Positions 18,416 to 24,616 of a DNA stretch of 64,000 nucleotides are shown piece after piece. A program made the position numbers and the translations under genes. Source of the DNA: Massilia sp. CF038 (GTDB lineage Bacteria; Pseudomonadota; Gammaproteobacteria; Burkholderiales; Burkholderiaceae_D); the NCBI RefSeq assembly GCF_900129765.1, contig NZ_FQWU01000002.1:806001-870000 (forward strand), in the 5' to 3' direction. The notes beneath the pieces are model-generated. The model saw nothing but the letters and a program-made list of their open reading frames with translations. It was not told the origin of the DNA and did not search any database. The first letter of the stretch is position 1. Each line of letters starts with the position of its first letter.

Positions 18416-18528
18416 CAAGCCGTCATCCGAATCGAACGCGCCGATCCTGTGGCTGGGGGAGAAAACGAGTGCGAGACCGAATCGAGCGACTTTTCAAACA
18501 GGGTGCGGAGCGATTTAAGAAAATCCAT
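18415..18528 (-). CDS. 37-aa frame overlapping the three-helix protein
   Basis: MDFLKSLRTLFEKSLDSVSH and 17 further residues, ending TGA inside TGATG with the next start. It may be a coupled leader, or the displaced N-terminus of the membrane protein after a one-base frameshift at about 18455-18459. Its amphipathic helix would suit the N-terminus of a small membrane protein. Confidence 0.35.
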   Translation of the reverse strand: MDFLKSLRTLFEKSLDSVSHSFSPPATGSARSIRMTA

Positions 18529-18724
18529 GTTCTTTCACAATTCTGATGGGGGACATGCGCGCAGCGACAGTGTAAATATGACGCCTGATGTTTAGCAGCG
18601 CGTTTGACTTCCGAACCTATTAGCGCGACTACAACGATGTAGAATGCGTAGCTCCGGTGGGCCTGTTCGCCCAGACCCAAGTGTTCGCATCATATTTACG
18701 CTCCCAGAAATAGAAAAAATTTAG

Positions 18725-18961
18725 ATGAACGATAGAGAAAAAACAGTGAATGCCGAGTTAGTTTTTCAGCTGGGCAAAGCAACACGACGCGCCATCGATG
18801 ACGCTGGCAACAACCTCGCCCCGGCTGATCTGACGATGATTGCCACCAATTTACTCGAGGCGGGACACGAGAAGGTGGCGAGCGACTTGTTGATGTTGTT
18901 TGTTGCTGGTTTTGAGGAGGGTTCCCCTCCTGAACGACGTACTGATCCAGAAAATCGCTAG
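18725..18961 (+). CDS. Small acidic helical protein, 78 aa
   Basis: [20 protein letters not shown] opens an alpha-helical, soluble protein with [20 protein letters not shown] in the middle. No family recognised. The ribosome-binding site is weak. Stands between decayed immunity-like genes. Confidence 0.45.
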   Translation: MNDREKTVNAELVFQLGKATRRAIDDAGNNLAPADLTMIATNLLEAGHEKVASDLLMLFVAGFEEGSPPERRTDPENR

Positions 18962-19058
18962 CAGGCAGATCAAGGGGCCCACCATCCTATCGGCACGACG
19001 CTGTGCGCGCAACATATCCTGAGGGCGGCCCGGCTTGCATCCATAAAGAGGTGACTAC

Positions 19059-19232
19059 GTGAGCTTAAACGAACTGGAATCGCTATTGCAGGACGCGCTC
19101 GGTCACGCTCCAAGCGATCTCGTGGCGTATTTTGAGGAAATGACGAGCGAAGCTTTCATCGTGTCCGACGCTATGGAATGTGGCAACTTGTTGACCGCCG
19201 ACGCTGCCATATCGCTGACGCGGCAGTTGTAA
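19059..19232 (+). pseudogene. N-terminal fragment of an immunity-like gene
   Basis: 57 aa from a GTG at 19059, with AAAGAGG nine bases upstream. It is acidic and helical (SLNELESLLQDALGH, YFEEMTSEAF). The following frame at 19248 looks like the C-terminal part of the same gene, so this is probably the 5' half of a decayed gene. Confidence 0.4.
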
Positions 19233-19247
19233 GGCGCCCATCCTTTA

Positions 19248-19421
19248 ATGTCCATGCTCGGTGCACTGGTACTGGACGAATCGAATACCAGCGATTACCA
19301 GGTGTATCTGGCAAACCCGCCGCTCCAGGGATGCATCATGTACCTGTCACATGACGGGGATAGCCGCATCGTCTACGACTCGCCCCAGGCACTGCCGCTC
19401 GCATTTGAGGCCGGCAGATAG
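19248..19421 (+). pseudogene. C-terminal fragment, SMI1/KNR4-like
   Basis: 57 aa. DYQVYLANPPLQGCIMYLSHDG is reminiscent of C-terminal parts of SMI1/KNR4-type immunity proteins (VLDE.N.SDY......GC..YLSHDG.SR), but this is a guess from memory of the pattern. The last residues (FEAGR) come from the edge of the duplicated toxin segment that starts at 19407, so the true C-terminus has been replaced. Confidence 0.4.
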
Positions 19422-19596
19422 CCTGGACTGACGGCGCACTTCTCGTTGACACCGGAGACAGGTGGCGCAACGGCCCGCGCGATTGGTCTGGATAATCGCT
19501 AGATTTTGCCTGGAACGGTACGACTTTCATGGCGAGTACACGACCGGCATTCAGTTGGAATCCAGCGGGAGGAAAAGGTCGTTGGGGCTTGTTCAT
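19336..19596 (-). pseudogene. Truncated copy of the toxin N-terminus
   Basis: 86 aa from the ATG at 19594-19596. Residues 1-70 are a diverged copy of the start of the protein at 20101-21225 (MNKPQRPFPPAGFQ versus MNKPQRSFSPGVFQ; both carry QAKSS at about residue 30 and RSAP.VQA at about 55). After residue 70 the reading enters unrelated sequence. The upstream region is copied as well (19597-19815 resembles 21244-21410). This is a leftover of toxin-module duplication or swapping. Confidence 0.65.
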
Positions 19597-19815
19597 CAGC
19601 GGTAACCTCTCATTCTAAGAATTTACGAACGCGTTCGATGAAACCGACATGACCCCGAAATATGCGGGGTCAAAGTATACAGGGTCAGGTTGCGGCAAAC
19701 CGACACCGGACCTTGGCCCCGCGCATCAAGGCCCGCGGCTGCGATCGAGTTGGGAGACCGCCGCATAGCTTGCGTAGATCAGATCGTGTACGATTGCCGC
19801 ACCTGACCCTGGCGC
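19407..19815. repeat. Direct repeat copy 1 (toxin N-terminus plus upstream region)
   Basis: About 400 bases resembling 21036-21410. Shared stretches include GACACCGGAGACAGGT, GTTGGGGCTTGTTCAT, GCCCGCGGCTGCGATCGAGT and TTGCCGCACCTGAC. The left edge at 19407 (GAGGCCGGCAG) is a junction with the SMI1-like fragment. Confidence 0.7.
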
Positions 19816-19862
19816 TCACGGATCGGCTTCGAAAACTGCAGCATCGTTTGGTAAATCACGCC

Positions 19863-20087
19863 ATGGCGCAAAAGCTCCCCGAGACAACGGCCCCCATGTC
19901 GGCGATTCACCACGCGACGGGGATCACGCTTAAGAGCGAATTGAGCTTTGTGCAAACGATGGCTGCTGCGAAGGATGTTGCCCTCGCTGTTCCGCACACT
20001 TCGGAATTGCTGCTTGAACTTAATCTGATGCAAACTGCACCGCCGTCGGGAGGCTATGCCATCGCTACCAGCCGAAAAATCATCTAA
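19863..20087 (+). CDS. Doubtful 74-aa frame
   Basis: Starts at an ATG at 19863 and ends 13 bases before the convergent toxin gene. The product (MSAIHHATGITLKSELSFVQ, then LLLELNLMQTAPPSGGYAIA) is plausible as a fragment of a soluble protein, but there is no ribosome-binding site or recognised family. It may be the remains of an immunity gene. Confidence 0.25.
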   Translation: MAQKLPETTAPMSAIHHATGITLKSELSFVQTMAAAKDVALAVPHTSELLLELNLMQTAPPSGGYAIATSRKII

Positions 20088-20100
20088 GTTAAACGGCAAG

Positions 20101-21225
20101 TCAGGCGTTTTCGGCCCCCACAGGCACTGGCTGCGGTGCCGAGGAACGCGTCGCATTCTTGATTGCCACGAGCAATTCGTAGAATTCATAATGCCAGCCG
20201 CTAGGCAAGAATACGTATTTTCCGCCCGACCAGCTCAACTCGACTGCGAGTTGAACAAACGAGATCGTAACGAAGGCGCCATTCCGCATATGGGGCTTGA
20301 ACTTTGATTCTCTCCTCCTTTCGGCCCCACGAACGTCGTATGCCCACTTGAAGAGTCGCGCTACCAAAGTGCCTATACTGCCGAGCCGACTTGCGGCGGA
20401 GACCCATGCCGGCATACTGAAGGTGATGAAGGTAGCACCGATCGTAACGATTGCGCCGACACCAAGCGTCAAGCCGATCATCTTGGCTGCATATGCGAGG
20501 TTCGCACTACTTTCCGGGCCCATCTGTTGTTCGACATTCTCCATCGTGGGTTGGCGTGCAATACTTTGCACACTTGAAATCGCGCTTTCAAGCAAAGGAC
20601 TTTGGGCGGTAGCGGCGTTAAATAGGGTCTTACGTTCCCAGACGCCGTATGTGCCGCTAAAAATCCAGCCATTTCCGGGTTTCGTTTCCTGCACTCTAGT
20701 CATCAAATCAATCCGCTCTTTCCAGATTCTCGTGACGGGACCGGTGTGCCATATATACGCACCCTGTGGCGTTCTCTCCCAAAACTTGGCCTGTATCGCC
20801 GTTTGTGCCGGCAGGCCATGTTGCTGTCGGCGCTCTTTCGCATGCTGCGGCGCGCGTGTCCTTGCGCTCATGACATTCGCATGCGCTCCTAGTTCCTTAT
20901 TGTGGTTCGTCCCTATCCCGCTCTTAGGCTGAATGGTCAAATTGAGCCGCTCCTGCTGTTTCGATGCGGGTGGAAATGTCATTCTTACCGGTGTATCGTT
21001 TGCCATTTTTGATTGCGTCAAAGTCGCTCGCGTTGGAGGCCGGCAGAAAGCCTGCACTGGCGGCGCACTCCGTGTTGACACCGGAGACAGGTTGCACAAC
21101 GGCCCACGCAATCCGTCAGGATGATTGCTGGATTTGGCCTGGAGCGGTACGAATGGCATGGCGAGTGCACGACCGGCGTACGGTTGGAATACGCCGGGCG
21201 AAAAAGATCGTTGGGGCTTGTTCAT
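20101..21225 (-). CDS. Toxin candidate with membrane-active C-terminus
   Basis: 374 aa from the ATG at 21223-21225, behind AAGGGG; an ATG 18 bases upstream is less likely. Residues 1-150 are a low-complexity, Pro/Arg-rich leader with LQAK (28-31), VQAF (57-60), IQPK (98-101) and IQAK (144-147). The middle holds WERTPQGAYIWHTGPVTRIW. Near residues 250-300 a hydrophobic hairpin (MIGLTLGVGAIVTIGATFI, then PAWVSAASRLGS) suggests membrane insertion. No catalytic motif is recognised. The leader resembles that of contractile-injection effectors, and the gene lies on the same strand as the T6SS cargo genes. Confidence 0.6.
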   Translation of the reverse strand: MNKPQRSFSPGVFQPYAGRALAMPFVPLQAKSSNHPDGLRGPLCNLSPVSTRSAPPVQAFCRPPTRATLTQSKMANDTPVRMTFPPASKQQERLNLTIQPKSGIGTNHNKELGAHANVMSARTRAPQHAKERRQQHGLPAQTAIQAKFWERTPQGAYIWHTGPVTRIWKERIDLMTRVQETKPGNGWIFSGTYGVWERKTLFNAATAQSPLLESAISSVQSIARQPTMENVEQQMGPESSANLAYAAKMIGLTLGVGAIVTIGATFITFSMPAWVSAASRLGSIGTLVARLFKWAYDVRGAERRRESKFKPHMRNGAFVTISFVQLAVELSWSGGKYVFLPSGWHYEFYELLVAIKNATRSSAPQPVPVGAENA

Positions 21226-21410
21226 TAGCGGTACCCCTTTCATTCTAAGAAATTACGAACGCGTGCAATTGAACCGACCTTCGGCAAGCCGACATCTGGC
21301 TTTGGAAGTCTGCATCGACGCCCGCGGCTGCGATCGAGTTGGGAGACTGCAGCAAACCTGCATAAATCAGATTTAGTACGGTTGCCGCACCTGACATTGG
21401 CGCCCACGAT
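21036..21410. repeat. Direct repeat copy 2
   Basis: Second copy of the segment at 19407-19815. It contains the N-terminal codons and the upstream region of the intact gene 20101-21225. Together the copies flank about 1.2 kb, so recombination between them would delete the toxin's C-terminal domain. Confidence 0.7.
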
Positions 21411-21434
21411 TGCCGCATCTGCTCTAACGCCCAA

Positions 21435-22388
21435 TTAGACTTCGCATTCATCCGGGCCCGGACATTTCCCTGTGTGTGTCACGTTTGTATATAACCCCTT
21501 GGCACCGCTCTTGCTTGAGTTGCACTGGGTGCACGACCAGCGTAAGTTGGCGAGGTCGTTGTACGCTGTCTTGACAACGTCGAGCGGTACACCCTCCCAA
21601 TGATCGTTCCCGTCGCAATATTCCACGGGCTCCAATCCCGCCGAAACAGTCGCAAAATCATCTATATGGTCAATCCCATCTGCTTTTCCGGTGCAAATAC
21701 TTGATGAAATTTGACATCCGCTACCCTTACTCTGGTTCATGTGATTTTGGGTTGCGGTAGTCCAGCCCAATCCGTTGCGAAAACCCGTCCAGTATTTGTT
21801 ACCGGCCTTGTCAGTATGTTGCGGCGATGGTTTAACGCCTTTTGCTGCAAGCCGTTCCGACTTCTTGACCCCGCCAGCTGCGGCCGACGCCTGCAGAACG
21901 GGTGATCGCGAGAGCTGTGCATACTGGCCAGCGGAATTGAGTTGACGGGCTTTGAACACGGGCGGGGCGGGCCGATACAATGGCGGCTGCGGGGTAGTTC
22001 CTTTTGCCCTCATGCTCTGGCTTAATTTTTCAGACGGTCCTGTTCTTCCACCAACCAGAGTCTTCAAGTGCTTTTGCGGCGGAACATAGAGGCCGAATTG
22101 GTGTTTCCCTTGCAACGCCCTCATTTCGCTCAGTGCCCCGTATCCCGGGCCGAGTATTCCCCTAGCGGGCGGCACTGTCTTCGGCCTCGATTGCTCTACT
22201 ATATTGCGACTCGACTGGAAAGAGGGAGGTATCGGCGGAAGTGTGCGATTCCCCCTTCCTTGATCGGCCTGAGGACCATTAGATCGAAATCCTGGATGCG
22301 GTGGCAAAACGACGGTATTCTTGCGACCATGGATCGACACCTGTTGCGCGATAATGTTTAGTTTCCGACCTTGAATTGGCTTGTACAT
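21435..22388 (-). CDS. HNH nuclease toxin with Pro-rich leader
   Basis: 317 aa from the ATG at 22386-22388 behind GAGGA. Residues 1-190 are Pro/Gly-rich (PPLYRPAPPVF, SPVLQAS). The C-terminal 110 residues carry the HNH nuclease pattern: DGIDHIDDF (metal-binding Asp-His), then LRWSCTQCNSSKSG, in which C-x2-C-N fits the zinc/HNH core. Such domains degrade DNA in target cells. It lies between the DUF4157 effector and another toxin candidate on the minus strand, in the T6SS cargo region. No cognate immunity gene is evident directly downstream. Confidence 0.72.
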   Translation of the reverse strand: MYKPIQGRKLNIIAQQVSIHGRKNTVVLPPHPGFRSNGPQADQGRGNRTLPPIPPSFQSSRNIVEQSRPKTVPPARGILGPGYGALSEMRALQGKHQFGLYVPPQKHLKTLVGGRTGPSEKLSQSMRAKGTTPQPPLYRPAPPVFKARQLNSAGQYAQLSRSPVLQASAAAGGVKKSERLAAKGVKPSPQHTDKAGNKYWTGFRNGLGWTTATQNHMNQSKGSGCQISSSICTGKADGIDHIDDFATVSAGLEPVEYCDGNDHWEGVPLDVVKTAYNDLANLRWSCTQCNSSKSGAKGLYTNVTHTGKCPGPDECEV

Positions 22389-22501
22389 TAAATCCTCGCA
22401 TGTTTAGATGTAATTCGTCGGCCCGCTTACAGTTCCAATTTAACCGGCCACTCGGAATTCAATCCTCAGTGACAAAATTGGGGCTAATTTTTATTCTGAG
22501 C

Positions 22502-23458
22502 TCACACTTTGCGATACAAGTCACTTGGCAGCTTGCCGCTCACCGCGCCATCGACGTGGGCGGCACGCAGCACATCGCTAGCAAACGTGGTGCACTGGCG
22601 TGACTGCGCGCTGAATTTGTACTGCCGCGTCTTGTATTCATCGATCTTCGCCATTGCCGCCTTCGCCTGCGCCGGCGTCAGCGTGTAGCTGCGCGTTTTT
22701 ACGCCCGGCTTGGAAAACGCCTGATCATCGCGATGCACCAGCCCCGGCACCCCGGTGCGTAACTTGCCGATGTCCGTCTGCGGATTGTAGCGACCATAAT
22801 TGGCTGGCGAAAAGCCCCAAGTCTCCTGCTTCCCTGTAGGACTTTGCACCGACACGAAAGCGTGCCCGGCCAAGTCAGGCGGCACGCCACCACCGGCAGC
22901 CCCCTGGTGCATGTATGCGCCGATGACCAGCTTGTGCGACGCCGGTTTCGCCTGCACGCTCGGTCGCACGGGCGCCGCCATCTTCGCCTGCACCGGCGGG
23001 CGAAACGACGCGGCGATGACACCCATGCGATCGGCCTCCGCCTCCAGCGCGTGATCGTTAACCACCACCATCCCGCCGCCGGCCGGCGTGCGCACCCGCC
23101 CGCTGCGTTGCTGCAACACATGCGCCAATTCGTGTCCAAGCAGTTGCTGCCCTCGCGCAGTGTCCGGCGAATACTGACCCGGCGCGAAGTAGATGCGCGA
23201 CCCCATGGTGAACGCATGCGCGCCGATCGACCCCGCCTGCGGTCCCTGGTAAATGCGCACATCGGAAAAGTCGGCCTTGAACACTTGCTCCATCTTGCGC
23301 AAGACGCCTTCGGGCATGCTGCGTCCAACGCTGCCGGCCAGATTCAGGCGGCCGGGATCGAGCGCGAAGTTCTCGCTCGCCCCTGCGGGATGGCCCGGCT
23401 TGCACTGGAGCTGCCCGAACCCATGGGTAAAAAAGGCCTGAATGACTGTGGAACTCAT
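22502..23458 (-). CDS. DUF4157 metallopeptidase fused to a cysteine-hydrolase-like domain (effector)
   Basis: 318 aa; the ATG at 23456-23458 follows GGGAG and overlaps the stop of the small membrane protein (ATGA). Residues about 35-145 are DUF4157: the metzincin-like LGHELAHVLQQ (HExxH at 109-113) and a downstream Glu in ALEAEADRMG complete the zinc site. Two VQAK motifs (156-159, 168-171) mark the linker. Residues 175-318 carry His in LAGHAFVSV (199) and Cys in RQCTTFASDV (289). That His-before-Cys order matches permuted NlpC/P60-like (YiiX/LRAT-type) hydrolases, so a peptidoglycan or lipid substrate is likely. DUF4157 is typical of extracellular contractile-injection effectors. Confidence 0.78.
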   Translation of the reverse strand: MSSTVIQAFFTHGFGQLQCKPGHPAGASENFALDPGRLNLAGSVGRSMPEGVLRKMEQVFKADFSDVRIYQGPQAGSIGAHAFTMGSRIYFAPGQYSPDTARGQQLLGHELAHVLQQRSGRVRTPAGGGMVVVNDHALEAEADRMGVIAASFRPPVQAKMAAPVRPSVQAKPASHKLVIGAYMHQGAAGGGVPPDLAGHAFVSVQSPTGKQETWGFSPANYGRYNPQTDIGKLRTGVPGLVHRDDQAFSKPGVKTRSYTLTPAQAKAAMAKIDEYKTRQYKFSAQSRQCTTFASDVLRAAHVDGAVSGKLPSDLYRKV

Positions 23459-23619
23459 TTCGCCACTCCCTTCGCTTGCTGCTTGAGCACAGGCGCCGCA
23501 GGCACCGCGCGCGACTGTTCCACCACCATTCCGAGACCGAAACTGAGCCCCATCAGCAGCGCCAGCACCACGCCAAGCATCAGGAGCATCCGCCCGTTAA
23601 ACGAAAATGTGTAATCCAT
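23455..23619 (-). CDS. Small single-helix membrane protein, 54 aa
   Basis: Starts with the ATG at 23617-23619, directly after the stop of the DUF4280 gene, and ends in ATGA overlap with the DUF4157 gene. One hydrophobic helix (MLLMLGVVLALLMGLSFGLG) and a basic tail. It is too short for most gene callers. Position in the effector operon suggests an accessory or immunity role, but no function can be assigned. Confidence 0.7.
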   Translation of the reverse strand: MDYTFSFNGRMLLMLGVVLALLMGLSFGLGMVVEQSRAVPAAPVLKQQAKGVAK

Positions 23620-24006
23620 TCAGGCCACCTGCACGGTTGCTTGCCCGGCAAACGAAAACGCGATCATGCCGCCCCACATGCAGGTCAGTTTGCAGGTATT
23701 GTTCAGGGCGGGCATATTCCCGATCATCACAGTCGGCGAACCTGGCGCCCATGGCGCCACCGTCGCCGGAATGCAAGGCATGGGCGTCGGCACCCCAAGC
23801 GCCGCCGCCGTCGCCGCAATCACCATGGGGTTGGCCATGCTGGTGCACATTCCAAACGTGGGCACATTGACCATCGGCGCGTGATCCATAATGGTCGCCG
23901 CCGGCGTGCCAGTCAGCACGGCGTTGGCCGGCAGTACGGCCAGCGGACCCGGCGCCACCCCGAAGCTGCACTGCATGAGCGCTCCCGCGCACACCTGTTC
24001 ACCCAT
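23620..24006 (-). CDS. DUF4280 PAAR-like spike-tip protein
   Basis: 128 aa. MGEQVCAGALMQCSFGVAPG at the N-terminus, the middle VPTPMPCIPATVAPW, and the C-terminal L.NTCKLTCMWGG match DUF4280, a PAAR-like family that caps VgrG or related spikes and can carry effectors. Cys residues are conserved as expected. It lies three bases below the MORN gene and next to the small membrane protein and DUF4157 effector, so it probably delivers that effector. Confidence 0.82.
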   Translation of the reverse strand: MGEQVCAGALMQCSFGVAPGPLAVLPANAVLTGTPAATIMDHAPMVNVPTFGMCTSMANPMVIAATAAALGVPTPMPCIPATVAPWAPGSPTVMIGNMPALNNTCKLTCMWGGMIAFSFAGQATVQVA

Positions 24007-24009
24007 GAT

Positions 24010-24615
24010 CTACCCCTCGATTAGTTTGTCCAGCCATGTCATCTTGCGCCCAGGCTTGCCGTTCGGGCCGTATTTGCGTACCTCGCCCACAGGTTTGCCG
24101 TCCACAAAATGCGCTTCCTCCCGCACCCGCCCATTGGCGTGGTATTGGACCGCCACGCCGTGCTTTTTACCCATCTTGTAGACGGTGCGGGCCAGCAGCG
24201 CACCATCGGGCGCGTAATCGCAGGCTTCGCCGTCAAGCAAGCCGGCCACATGATGAACGCTGCGCACCAGCGCGCCGCCGGGCAAAAAGTAGTTCGCAGG
24301 GCCGTCCGGTTTGCCCGCGCGGTAGCGCACTTCGCTGCTGGCCGCGCCATCGGGTCCGAACACGACAAACTGCCCCTCGCGCAGCCCGCCCACGTACTCG
24401 GCCCGCGCCAGCAAGGCGCCTTCGACGTAGGTCGTCATCGTCCCTTCGATCAAGCCGGCGTTGTACGGAACCGATTGCTCCAAGCGCCCGGCGGCGTCAT
24501 AGCGTTCGGTCACGCCGTCCAGCAGGCCGTCGACAAAATGGGCGCGGCAGGTCAGCGCGCCCTGCGCGTTCCGGGTGCAGACCTCGCCCTGCAAAGTGGT
24601 GACAGCTTGGCTCAT
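24010..24615 (-). CDS. MORN-repeat protein
   Basis: 201 aa. About eight short repeats of the MORN/YwqK type (VDGLLDGVTERYDAAGRLE, YVGGLREGQFVVFGPDG, HVAGLLDGEACDYAPDG). It starts one base after the vgrG stop. In T6SS cargo regions MORN proteins act as adaptors or immunity-like factors; I cannot tell which here. Soluble, no signal peptide. Confidence 0.78.
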   Translation of the reverse strand: MSQAVTTLQGEVCTRNAQGALTCRAHFVDGLLDGVTERYDAAGRLEQSVPYNAGLIEGTMTTYVEGALLARAEYVGGLREGQFVVFGPDGAASSEVRYRAGKPDGPANYFLPGGALVRSVHHVAGLLDGEACDYAPDGALLARTVYKMGKKHGVAVQYHANGRVREEAHFVDGKPVGEVRKYGPNGKPGRKMTWLDKLIEG

Positions 24616-24616
24616 C

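Noticed and set aside
18006-18595. Plus-strand frames opposite the three-helix membrane protein
   Set aside because: The minus-strand product has a much clearer membrane-protein pattern.
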